A stretch of 64,000 nucleotides of DNA from Phlyctochytrium arcticum (lineage: Eukaryota; Chytridiomycota; Chytridiomycetes; Chytridiales; Chytridiaceae): contig JAHLKI010000005.1 of assembly GCA_025602905.1 (NCBI GenBank), positions 1,240,001-1,304,000 of the forward strand. Reading direction: 5' to 3'. The translations under genes and the position numbers were made by a program. The notes beneath the pieces are model-generated. The model saw only the letters and a program-made list of their open reading frames with translations. It made no database searches and was not told where the DNA came from. Below are positions 42,998 to 53,417 of the stretch, piece after piece; the stretch's first letter is position 1; each line of letters opens with the position of its first letter.

Positions 42998-43694
42998 TTA
43001 CCAATCAAGCCCCAACCCCTTCTCAGTCCGATACCGCACCAAATCCGCAATCGAAATCATTTTCAGTCCCCACTTGACCGCAAACTCCTTCAAATCATCC
43101 CGTCGGGCCATGCGCCCATCATCCAACACAACCTCGCAAATGGCCGCAACAGTCTGTTTTCCAGCCAACTTCGTCAAATCCTGTGCTGCTTCGGTATGGC
43201 CTATTCGTTTCAGAGTTCCGCCTGGGACGGCTCGAAGGGGAAAGACGTGGCCTGGGCGGTTGAAATCTTGTGGTTTGGAGTTTGGGTTGGCCAGTGCTTG
43301 AACCGTCTTTGATCGATCGGCAGCCGATATCCCAGTAGTCGTCCCCTCGGCCAAATCCACCGAAATGGTATACGCCGTCCGCAAACTCTCTGTATTCCGC
43401 TCAACCATCAGCGGCAACTCCAATCGGTCCAACCGCTCCGCATCCATAGACACACAAATCAAGCCCGAAGTGTATCGGACCATGAATGCCGTTTTTTCGA
43501 AGGTGAGGTCCTCAGCGGCGATAATAAGGTCCCCTTCGTTTTCGCGGTCTTCATCGTCGACTACTACTAGGAATTCGCCGTTGCCTTTGTGGTTCCTGGT
43601 TAGTTTCTTTTTATAGTGAGTGGTAAGAAGGGAAAGACTTACGGAAAGCCTCAATGGCAGCGTCGATGGAATCGAAGTCGGCTTTTGTGGTCAT
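42998..43694 (-). CDS. RIB3: 3,4-dihydroxy-2-butanone 4-phosphate synthase
   Basis: Converts ribulose 5-phosphate to formate and 3,4-dihydroxy-2-butanone 4-phosphate, a riboflavin precursor. Exon 1 (43694-43643) gives MTTKADFDSIDAAIEAF and exon 2 (43584-42998) continues RNGEFLVVVDDEDRENEGD, which carries the metal-binding acid cluster. Further motifs are RYTSGLICVSM, TISVDLAEGTTTGISAADR, RPGHVFPLRA and GHTEAAQDLTKLAG. The product is 212 residues, the standalone fungal size with no GTP cyclohydrolase II domain fused. The intron acceptor giving the best protein is CACAAAG, not the upstream CCAG, which would break the frame. Confidence 0.93.
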
Positions 43695-44072
43695 TCTGAT
43701 AAGAGTCGTCCGTTCGTTTAACGGCGATTGTCCTTGCTAATAGCAGTGCGAGAGGTTCTTCAAAATAAGGCGGAAGTTGCGAGATCTCCGTTTATATGAA
43801 ATGGAGCTGACAAAAACCGCATTTCTCATGTGCTTGAAGATCCGGAAACAGCCGCCGCGGAGAGTGGCTTAGTACCCCAGACTTTCGAAGCATTTTGGCC
43901 AAATGGAAATCAACAAATTTTGAAAGAGTCAGTTATATATTGGGCTACTTTTCTTCTGATGTATTGGGCTCATCTCATATCAGTGCTACAGTGTATGCAT
44001 ACGGTCGTCTACAAAAGTCAAGCGTATCTAGAGTCATAGAGAGAGTAATCTAACAGTCAAAGCAGGCCCGCT
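43695..44072. other. Intergenic, RIB3 upstream and subtilase 3' side
   Basis: No open frame with coding character. It contains the RIB3 upstream region and the 3' flank of the subtilase. Confidence 0.5.
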
Positions 44073-45385
44073 TCAGAGCTCGGGGACCTTTCCACCAGTA
44101 ACGGCGTTGTAGAGGAGGTAGTTGGGAGTAACGCCGAGGTTGCCGGTGATCTTGTTTTTGGTGGAGATGCTTTGGAGGTAAGAAGCAACTTCGGCGGGGC
44201 CGTTGAATGTGCCTTCGGCGAGAGCGAGGGCGACAACACCAGCTACGTGGGGGGTGGCCATGGATGTTCCCGAGATGGACTTGGTGTTGCCGTCGTTCCA
44301 GGTAGAGGTGATGCTGACGCCGGGAGCGATAATGTCGACACACTTGCCCTTCTCGGAAAAGGAAGCGAGGCGGTCATTGACGTCCGAGGCAGCGACGGTG
44401 ATGGCCTCGGGGACACGGGCGGGGGATCGGTTGCAAGCGTCGCCGGCCGAGTTTCCTGCAGCGACGGCAAAGACGACGCCAGAGGCAATGGCGGACTGGA
44501 CGGCCGCGTCGAGGGTGCTGCTGATACCCCCACCCAAAGACATGTTAGCAACAGATTTGCGACCGGTGGCGGCGGCGTTCTGGGCAACATAGTCGACTCC
44601 GGCAATGACATCCGCGTTGGTTCCTGAGCCGTCGGCGCCCAAGACTTTGACGGCAATCAGGTTGACGTTTTTGGCAACTCCATAAGTTGTGGAGCCGATG
44701 GTGCCGGCAACGTGGGTGCCGTGGCCGTGACCGTCCTTGTCGTTGCCGTCAGTGGTGAAGGACTTGCCAATGATGGCGCGACCGTTGAAGTCGGGGTGGT
44801 CAATGGCGATGCCCGTGTCGATGATGTAGGCGTCGACGTTGGTGCCGGCCGAGTCGGGGTAAGTGTAGTTGGTGGGCAGGGGCAGGGAGCGGGAGCTGAT
44901 ACGGGCCAGACCCCATGAAGGCGGGTTCAGTTGCTCGCCGAGGGTGGTGATGACTTTGTCCTGCTCGACCAAGGCTACGGAAGGGTCGTTGCGGAGACGC
45001 TCGGCGACATCGGCGGGCAGACGGGCAGCGTAACCCTTGAACTTGCCAAAGTTGTACTGGTGGCGAATACCGTAGGTGCCGGCGGGTGCCGAGGCATCGA
45101 TGGTGATGGATTGGGCAGTCAATCCGGGGGCCTTGATGCTAGCAGCCAGGCTCGACCAATGCTGGTTGACTAAAGGGAATTTTGCGTTAGTATTCTGGTC
45201 AGGGATGTAAGTTGGTAGGAAGAGAGCATACCGGCACTTGCTTGGACACCGTCCTTGAAAACGATAATGTAAGACTCTGGGATGGCGGTGCCGGCGACCC
45301 GGGAAGGCTGGGGTGCAGCCAACACGGAAGAGGACGAGGCCAGAGCGGCAAACAGGGCGGTCAAGCTAGCAAGACTGACGCGCAT
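44073..45385 (-). CDS. Secreted subtilisin-like serine protease (S8, proteinase K-like)
   Basis: An extracellular endopeptidase. Exon 1 is 45385-45232 and exon 2 is 45169-44073, giving 416 residues. A signal peptide is evident (MRVSLASLTALFAALASSSS followed by VLAAPQ), then an I9 propeptide (SYIIVFKDGVQ and AARLPADVAERLRNDPSVAL). The catalytic domain has Asp in DAYIIDTGIAIDHPDF, His in GHGTHVAGTIGS and Ser in SGTSMATPHVAG. The oxyanion Asn is in FAVAAGNSAGDACN. GC content is visibly higher than in the neighbours, as expected for a highly expressed secreted enzyme. The upstream region is partly duplicated (45.5-45.9 kb). Confidence 0.94.
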
Positions 45386-45394
45386 GGTTGTTGA

Positions 45395-45460
45395 TTGAAC
45401 TTGTAGAGACTATGAGGTTGGGATTGAGTACGCTGACTGACTGGGCTGTTGAAAGAAGGA
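45395..45460 (-). promoter_or_regulatory. 5' leader/proximal promoter of the subtilase, with an inverted copy at 45820-45893
   Basis: Read toward the gene, this contains CTTCTTTCAACAGCCCAGTC and CCTCATAGTCTC just before the ATG. The same sequence, with about 7 extra bases, lies at 45820-45893 in the opposite orientation and without an attached gene. Confidence 0.6.
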
Positions 45461-45505
45461 AGGGGATGGGGAGGGATGTCATTTTTATAGCCGTAGCACT
45501 CATAA

Positions 45506-45607
45506 TCGCAAGACATGTTTGGTTTGCGGTAGTGCTGGTGAGTTGGATTCGCTTCCAAAATTGAATGAAGCAATCGCCGCCAAAAGAACGAATGGAATGA
45601 TCAAGTA
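45506..45607 (+). repeat. About 100-bp direct repeat upstream of the subtilase, copy 1
   Basis: Contains AAGACATGTTTGGTTTGCGG and CAATCGCCGCCAA. Copy 2 lies at 45720-45819 in the same orientation with scattered differences. Confidence 0.75.
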
Positions 45608-45719
45608 ATAAGCCAGCGTGGGCAGCACACGACTTCAGGGAACAGCCTTCAGGGCAAACCACGGTCCGTCGGCATGCGCAGTACTCTTTCTAAATGGCAA
45701 GGAGTACTCCAGGAGTACT

Positions 45720-45893
45720 CGCAAGACATGTTTGGTTTGCGGTAGTGCTGGGTAACGGATGCGTTCCAAAATTGAATAAACCAATCGCCGCCAAGAGAAG
45801 GAATGTAATGATCAAGTACTTCTTTCAACAGCCCAGTCAGTCAGCATATTCAATCCTAGGATTCCCAGCCTCATAGTCTCGACAAGTTCAATC
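45720..45893 (+). repeat. Direct repeat copy 2 joined to an inverted copy of the subtilase leader
   Basis: 45720-45819 repeats 45506-45607. The following 45820-45893 is the reverse-orientation copy of the subtilase leader. The leader points away from the protease and leads into DNA without a protease frame, so it looks like an orphan promoter left by a rearrangement. Confidence 0.7.
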
Positions 45894-46328
45894 TGCGTCC
45901 CTTGTCGCGTCGCGTCGTTGAAGTCTCTCTCCCCTTTGAGGTGCTTTGGCGCGTACGATCTTGAGCCGATTACGCCGCTCATTCCCGCTGCATCAGGGCC
46001 AATGAGGCTTGAAGGCACAGTTTTGATCCGGCTCAGTGCTGAGCGCTGGGCTCAGCGCAGGGGGGCAAACAAGTGACATGATCGTGATATATGTCCTATC
46101 AGTTGCATGGGTGGTAAATCAACTTTGTATAGCCCAGACATTTTTCACGAGAGTCGAGTATATATACTCGAGTAGCGGATTTTACGTGTAGAAAAATCAG
46201 TACGAGCAGGGCGACGAGTGTAATACGGTATGGATAACCGGTATTTTCCACGAGCCCTTCATTTTAAAGCTGGTTGTCCTCGAGATATGCAATGTTCATT
46301 CGTGGTATCAAACAAAGGATAGATAGTA
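45894..46328. other. Intergenic with an 18-bp palindrome
   Basis: No gene is seen. TCGAGTATATATACTCGA at 46154-46171 is a perfect palindrome with an A/T centre, of unknown role. The block ends at the stop of the SPRY/IQ gene. Confidence 0.45.
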
Positions 46329-49300
46329 TTAACGCCGTCCCTTGACAGATGCAGCAGCAACACTCTCGTCCCGCCGAGGACATACAATCCCACATGGCTT
46401 GTACATTTTGAGAATGAAATGGCTCTGTCGCAGCGACTTGCATACTGCCGACAGATACACGGCCTCCCCATACGTAAATCGCAGATGAATGTCTACGGGA
46501 TGTACCATTCCCATTGAGTCGATCGTGCGATGAGAACATATAACAGGTATACTTACGCGATCGCACCCAGTAGCCCTTCCATACGGCCTGGATCCGCGCT
46601 GCTGCTTGATGCCGGGTGCGCACCTTTTCCGCCCGCACCCGCCGGTACATGTAGCTCCGCCACGCATTCTGCAGAATGTACGCTCCCCGGATCCGGAGTA
46701 GCTCGAATCTGGTATTACAGTTAATCATATGCGCAGGTAGCACAATGCAAAAGTCAAAGACGTACCGGTGTCGGGCCACAGACTCGCCCAATGCGCGTAA
46801 GCGATGTCGCAAATCGGGTCGTAGTAGCTGCCGGAAAAAGTAGCCTGTATGTATAGCAAAGAGAGAAGTAGGAAATGCAGAAATCAGTGATACATACTAG
46901 CAAGCGAATGAGAGAAAAACACGTCTATTAGGCTTACCGCGGTATACCCGTTGTATGGTTGTTGCCGCATGGTGTTTCTAATGGAGAGCGTGGGAAAAAG
47001 TTAGACATGCAAAAGTAAAACGCGTCCCCAAAAGATAATAATACCTCACGCAACCGCCGAATCTCTGACATTTTCTTATGCAGCGGGCGCCACCAATGAA
47101 TAATAACATTGACGGCCCGATGCAAATCCTCCAGGCGGGCATTATACTTTGTAGCAATCGGCGAATTCTTAAACATGTGCCAGTTGCGCCATTTCCGTTG
47201 AATAAGCGTGGCAGCCCGGTGCAGTTCCGGGATAGGTTGCTGGTATATACATCGCATGAGCGCAATCCAAATAAACTTCTTACGGCGCCAGTTTTTCTGG
47301 ATCCGGGCTGCGGCTTCATTTTTGAGGGCCCGTAGCCTCTTGAGTTTCTTGCGGGCGGCAAGTTGGATGAGTGTTGCTGCGACATATTGCTCTTCACGGA
47401 TTTTGGCGCGTAGGATTCGACCTCGATGCCGGCGCCATGCGCGCTGGATCTTGGTACACGCCAATGACCGCCGATAAATACTCGGTGGAAACTGCGAGAA
47501 ACTCCGTTGCCCTTCTACCGCCAAATTTGCTCTAAACAAATTTTTCTCTAGGGACTTTTACACCCCGTCTTAGTCATCACTTTCTCCCCCTTGTATGGGC
47601 CAAAGAACTCACCAAATGCAACTTCTCCTCCTCCTCCTGATCAAGCCCACCATCAGTCCTTTCCAGGTTCGTGTCCACAATACTCGTCACGTCTAGTGCT
47701 ACCTCCTGCATTAATACCACTCATCCCCCATATAAGATAGCCCAACATACCTTTAGGTGGCGCATGTTTGAGGAGTTCGTTACAGGCTAGCGCTTGAACG
47801 GGGTATGTGAACGGGTGGTCCCCGAAATTGGTCCGCAGCTGTGGTTGTTCCAGGTACGAGTTGGCGGACTCGTCAATAACTTTATAGAGCGTTAATGCAA
47901 GTGAGTGGTGCATCAGTCAGAGGGATACTTACTTTTTAGTGCAAATGTCGGAACTAACTCATACCCCCAAATCAACCCCCGTTGCGTCCTCTGCTCCGCC
48001 CTCTCAAACGCACTAGCACCCACCCCAAACGCCGGCGGAAGTACTTTTCCATCAACAACAAGTGCAATCCACCCATCATATAAATCTACCAGCACACCCC
48101 ACGTTCTGGACCCCATAAAATAGAGGGGGTCGTCGGCGAGGGTTGTATAGGGGTATGACTGACCGTTGTGAAAGATTTGGCCGGTGGAACAGAACCCAAA
48201 ACTTGTTGAGGTTTGGCCTGGAAAGGTTTTGTGGGTTGTTTGGGGTGATATTGTGAATCCTACGCGTAAATGTTTATTTTACCGTTTTCATGAGAAGAAT
48301 GAGAGGATACATACCAACCCTCCAAGAGGTCTTATCCGGCACCGAAAACTCAAAATAAAACCGACATTCCTTTGCGAGTCGTCCATTCACTTGCCCCACA
48401 ATACTCATCGCCATCTTTGAATCCATCCCTGGAGCCTCTTCTCCCCCGGGTACATCATATCCTAAACTCACCAACCGCCTTTTCAATAGTTGAGCCGCGT
48501 AAAGCGGGTAGCTCAACACACTGGCGGCCAAATGGTGGGATGGGTGCACCACATCGAGTAATCTTGCCAAATGTGTCACGAATGAGATGGGAGTGGGATT
48601 TGACATGTGGGATATTATCTGCCCCTGGGTTTTTTTAACAATATCTCGAATTGTCGGAAGAGACATGAGTCTCGCCCTCCAGATTCCCGTTGTGGCATAT
48701 ACGCAGCCCCACTCTTCTCCTCCACTTCCATCTCCACGCGCAGTCCGTGCCAAATGAACTTCTAACCGAGACGGTAAAACGACCACGGGTGCCGGTGTGG
48801 TGGGTGACACTATGAACATCTACTCCAGTTACATCACATGCTCCATACAACAGAACGAGTACGCACCTGCCGATAAAAATACCCCGGGATATCATGTTCA
48901 CTAACCGCACCCACAGAAATGGTATCTTTACAAAGCCGGGCCCAGTTAAACCGTTCAAAAGATTGGAGGGCTTCGAGAGTTGAAGAGGCGATTAGGTCCC
49001 CTAGCCTGGACATTGATCCTGGTCTACTCCATACCCATCAGTTGTTTTTCTTTGAACAAGACATTGGGAATGTGATACGTACCCGGTTTGGAACAATGCC
49101 CGCATATCCTTTTTTGAAGCAACCCGTCTCTTCCATATAAACTGAGTAAACTCATCCCGATGTTGCGCTAAGGCAGTAGCCAATTCTTTTTCATTGCTCA
49201 TCCGCTTCATCAACCTTTCCCGCAAGATTTGTTTGCGGGCACTAAAATTGATGATGGAGACAACAGCTTCCATGGTTATGAGGGCTATTTCATCTTGGTG

Positions 49301-49664
49301 TTTTGAGGCATCCGTCATTTTCTAAGATCTGTCATCAAAAAAATGCATTTGTTGAATATGGGGAGATTTTGGGTACTTGGAGGGATTCGAGGTCGGCGGC
49401 AGCTTTGAGACGGGTTTCGCGGCGGGATGTGGTTGCGAGACCCTGCAAATGTGCGCATATCTGATCCTCCAGATTAACATGAAAAAATCATACATAGATG
49501 AATGATTTTCCCTACCTCCCGGACATTTTGGTAATCTTTACTGGTGGGTGGAAGGACGGGGCGCGCCCGAGTCGATTCTGATAAAATGTGTTCGTAAGTA
49601 TCAAAAGTTTATTCGCATTACCATAGATGTGGGACATACTATCATCGGGTTTATCGGTTTGCAT
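46329..49664 (-). CDS. SPRY-domain and IQ-motif protein, multi-exon
   Basis: The start is the ATG at 49662-49664 (MQTDKPDDSMSHIY), followed by small exons (49578-49518 and about 49445-49375), then a helical exon (MTDASKHQDEIALITMEAVV) and SFERFNWARLCKDTI. A SPRY/B30.2-like domain spans about 48.4-47.9 kb: FYFEFSVPDKTSWRVGF, STSFGFCSTGQIFHNGQSY, LVDLYDGWIALVVDGKVLPP and FGVGAS. The C-terminal half is a run of about six IQ motifs, such as CTKIQRAWRRHRGRIL, AARIQKNWRRKKFIW, AATLIQRKWRNWHMF and AARIQAVWKGYWVRSR, expected to bind calmodulin or EF-hand light chains. It ends SVAAASVKGRR at 46329. About ten introns. I know no named family with this exact combination; a cytoskeletal or flagellar role is only inference from the IQ array. 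Confidence 0.75.
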
Positions 49665-49852
49665 TTTCTACCAAAAGTTTACATTTTTTTTGGCGAAAAA
49701 TGACATGTTTTGTTTGCTGACAACACTGTCAATACATACCGCGTTAAGTTCACACGTGATATCAGAGTATGTTCCCCGGATGTTCCCAGGTCAATCAATA
49801 TTCCCACAAAACAATGTGCAATCTATCAAATAAATACAAGTGTAAAAAGAAT

Positions 49853-50641
49853 TCAAAACCCCAAAAGCCGGGCAAGCTGCCCATGCATATCCTGTATCCG
49901 CGCTAGCGCCTCCTCACATTTCTCATCCCCCATATCCTCTCTCATCTCATCAACGGATGCATAACTCATCGGATCAAATTCGCATACTTCCTGGCTGCCG
50001 CGTAACGGAATGGTGATGAGGGGGGTGGGTGCATTGAAGGACGAGTAGGAGCGAAGAGTCATGCGGCGGGAAGAGGTTGAGTTTGTTGAGAGGATTGAGT
50101 CGCGGTTGTTGAGGGATGAATGGTCGGATTTGGTGAGTGGGGTTTCGGGGAGAAGGTGAAGGATAGAGTCGTCTGCGTCCATCTAATCACACAAAACATA
50201 AGATCGCTACTCTCACGATGTTCCCAAAAAAAAACAGCCTCAGAACATACCTTTGGCCTCTTAAACGGCACCAGCTCTTCCCGTTCCATAGCCTCCCCAC
50301 CGCGTTTTCCCGTCCTCGTCTTGGTCATCCCCTTCAAATACGTTTCCACACTCCCGTCATACTCGACACAAAACGTTTTGATATCCATATTGCCCACATC
50401 CCGCGGCAGTGTCGTCCATGCCTCCTCGCATTGGTAAAAAAGGGATTCAGCCGATCGGGCCGTCTCTGTCTCGTACTTTTGCTTGGTGTCGGCATCTTTA
50501 TCAGACCGCAGCGTCAACGCTTGTTGAATTTGTGATCCTGTAGGGATTGGACTTACGTTCCAGCCAGAGGTTGTTGATCAGGGCTGCTTTGTATGCTGCA
50601 GACATTTTCTTCCCGGCAATCGGTATCTGGGTTGAAGTCAT
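49853..50641 (-). CDS. Unrecognised 233-residue protein
   Basis: Three exons fit in phase: 50641-50557 (MTSTQIPIAGKKMSAAYKAA), 50537-50251 and 50182-49853. The middle exon is mostly helical and charged (SQIQQALTLRSDKDADTK, ESLFYQCEEAWTTL) with KTFCVEYDGSVETYLKG. A Lys/Arg-rich stretch ending FKRPK could be a nuclear localisation signal. The last exon is Ser/Thr-rich (LPETPLTKSDHSS) and ends in an acidic amphipathic segment (EEALARIQDMHGQLARLLGF). No catalytic motif or membrane segment is seen, and I do not recognise the family. It is head-to-head with VPS2, 357 bp apart. Confidence 0.7.
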
Positions 50642-50998
50642 TCTGGTCGAGTTTTCACGTACTCGTCGTCGGTGTTTCCGGTGATTCCGCAAGATTGGAG
50701 GGAACCACTTTGAATTGTCCACTGATGTCCGCGCGCGGGTGGCACAGTCGTGCAGTGTGCGGGTCTGACGGAAATTGTCTTGGCGGCTCGCTGGAGATTT
50801 TGCTTGGCAAATCTGAGAATAAAAGCAGTTTATAAAAGTCTCGCGGCAAAGAAACACACTTCCAACTTCATAGGCCCCGTCAGAGAGCTTCACTACCCGT
50901 CTGCTACTGGTTACGGTCAGCAGCATCACAAGGACGCATCGCGTACTGTCACATCAAGCGAACACCCCAACGTGATTTTATAACAACAAGAAGGAAAG

Positions 50999-51832
50999 AT
51001 GTTGGACGCCATATTCGGTTCGCGCAAGACTCCTGCCGAGATGCTGCGGCAGCATCAGCGGGCATTGACTCGCGCTCAGCGAGACCTGGACCGGGAGCGG
51101 TCAAAATTGGAGCAGCAGGAAAAGAAATTGATTGGGGATATCAAAAAGGCTGCTCGGGCGAATCAGATGGTACTTTGAAATATGAAATACCTGCGAGAGG
51201 GGAGTTATTGATGGTCTGGTTGTTTCAGAATGCGTGCAAGATTATGGCCAAGGATTTGGTACGGACGCGGCGGTATATCCAAAAGTTTTATCAGATGCGA
51301 ACACAGCTGCAAGCTGTTGGGTTGAGGATACAGGTATGTCACCCCAGTCTTTTGAAATGTGAACATCATTTTTTAATCAAACCTGAAAACCAGACACTCC
51401 GCTCGAATCAACAAATGGCCGAAGCCCTCAAAGGCGTCACCAAAGCGATGCGGTCCATGAACAAGCAAGTCAACCTTCCCGCCATCCAGAAGATTATGAT
51501 GGACTTTGAAAAAGAGAGCGAGACGATGGATATGAAGGAAGAAATGATGAATGATGCAATTGACGATGTCATGGAGGAAGAAGATGATGAAGACGAGAGT
51601 GATCAAATTGTTGCCCAGGTCCTGGATGAAATAGGCATTAACATGGATCAAACGGTATATGCTTTGAGCCCTCTTTTCAGGGGGATATGTATTTATGATA
51701 TTCATCTAGATGCCCGAGGCGTCCAAAGCTCGCGTCGGAGGACCAGCTGCCGCCAAGGAATCACAACAAGAAGCAATGCTGGCCGACGACGCGGCCCTTC
51801 AAGCAAGATTAGACAATTTGCGGAAGGAATAG
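50999..51832 (+). CDS. VPS2: ESCRT-III subunit Vps2 (CHMP2)
   Basis: Polymerises with Vps24 and Snf7 on endosomal membranes for vesicle budding and scission and recruits Vps4. Exons are 50999-51169, 51229-51333, 51394-51654 and 51710-51832, 219 residues in total. The basic N-terminal helix starts MLDAIFGSRKTPAEMLRQHQ, followed by ANQMNACKIMAKDLVRTRRY at an exon junction, then SNQQMAEALKGVTKAMRSMN and the acidic regulatory region (DDVMEEEDDEDE). The C-terminus LQARLDNLRKE is a MIM1 motif, the Vps4 MIT-domain ligand, typical of Vps2/CHMP2. Confidence 0.95.
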
Positions 51833-51998
51833 AACCAGTTCCTCTTTCGTTGTTCGTTTGTACTCCAATCAAATGTTCCCACCCCCACGTACCATTAAAT
51901 ATTACAAAAAAGGTCACCCATTGACATGGTGAGAAAACAAATACACCCCTGTACACACTCAATCGAGAAAAAGAGCCAATTTGTAGTAGTCAGAGGGT

Positions 51999-53075
51999 TC
52001 AGGAAGGTGCGTCCGGACCGCCCTCCTGCGGTGCGACAACTTCCATATCGCTTGATGCCTGATGTTCCTCGTCCGTTTGAGCTGTTGTGTTGTCAGCCGA
52101 GGATCCTGCTGGTGGTGATGGTTGATTAAAAGGATTGGTGGCAACTGCCCCGCTCCGCGGCCGAATCTGATTCCGTATCATAGTCAGCAAGGAGTTGATC
52201 TCATAGTCATTCCTAAAAAAGTTAGGGAGTATCAGTCATGTGAAACCCTGGAGAGCGGGAATATGTTTGTATGTACGTCTGTGAGCCCATCAGATTTCGG
52301 ACAACTTCTTCCACTTGCGGTTGGTCCAGGGATTGGTCCTGCTCACCCAGATACTGGATAATTTCAATGACGGGTCCAAGCGGAACCCGGCCGTTATCAC
52401 CCAAGATACTCGCTACCGTCTCGACGGTCGCAAAGAGTGTCTTTGTGTGAAAAAAGATGAGCCATGCGCATAGTATACCTAAGATGAAAAAAGATCCCAT
52501 ACCCCTGCTGTAGATGCAACTAAAAGCGCCCAAAACTTCAACCATGGAGTCGTTTCGGACCAGCCGCCAACTCTAAGTACAGAGGTCAATCATCCAGCTA
52601 CATAATTCCCTTCGCAGAATGCGTCCAAAAATTACCGGAAAATATCGCTCGCGTACGCGTTGGGAATACTTGTGGCATGACAGGCATCCTGGATCTCGGC
52701 CTTGCTGACTGTCACTTTATCTGCATGATAAAACTAGATTCACAGGAGCTCATGAGCATTGTCCACTTCTGACTGTTGATGTCAACATCGCAGACCTTGT
52801 TGTAAAATGCCTCCAATTGCATGTTGTTGAGTTTGTTGACCACACCCCCATCGCGTCTTTGCTTGGCGAGTCGCCCAAAGTATCTATTTCACAAATTTAA
52901 GTTTCTACCAATTTCATCAAGAAGGTCGATACAAAACTTACTCGGCCGATGCTTCCAGGATATTGTCAGGTTGGGTTCGGATGATGTGCTTGGTATAGCT
53001 TTTGAGGATGTCGGGGAGCTCTGGCGGGATCCGGATCTGCTCGGCTGTATAGAGGGGACCCGAGTCGACTTCCAT
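51999..53075 (-). CDS. Ropporin-like RIIa-domain protein (radial spoke RSP11/ROPN1L type)
   Basis: The ATG at 53073-53075 gives MEVDSGPLYTAEQIRIPPEL, and exon 1 ends at 52942. The RIIa-type dimerisation domain follows: PDILKSYTKHIIRTQPDNIL and EASAEYFGRLAKQRRDGG across the first junction (exon 2 starts at 52883). Later exons resemble ropporin-like proteins (CHATSIPNAYASDIFR, TTPWLKFWALLVASTAG, TVETVASILGDNGRVPLG). Such proteins sit in flagellar radial spokes or bind AKAPs. The tail is acidic and Pro/Ser-rich, ending EGGPDAPS. About six exons. The gene is head-to-head with PEX13, 342 bp apart. Its presence argues for a flagellated stage. Confidence 0.82.
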
Positions 53076-53417
53076 CGCTCGTTATTTTCAGTGGTTGATG
53101 ATAAGGGTTGTGACTTATATGTCTTATTACTCGCGAAACTAAACAAATCCAGGGGATCTGGCGGAAACGCGTTGGCACAACCGCGTAATTTTTGCTTACG
53201 AGATGGATGGTGACTTTGCCGCACGGTCACTGTCGGCACTGCGGATGTCCCGCTCATGATCAGGATGATCCGCATCCAAAGCGCCTCGACACTTTGTCGA
53301 AACTGCTCACGAACAAACCAACAGATTATAGAAAGAATCCAACGAACTAAAGGAAAGAACTCAACGACAGCAAAGACTATCAGCCAACGGGTAGTGAAAC
53401 AACAAAGAATAAGCCCA

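Noticed and set aside
53256..53417. Longer PEX13 N-terminus from an upstream in-frame start
   Set aside because: The extra residues are basic and unrelated to the family, and overlap the divergent promoter region. MPSPPKPWE at 53418 is the usual Pex13 start.
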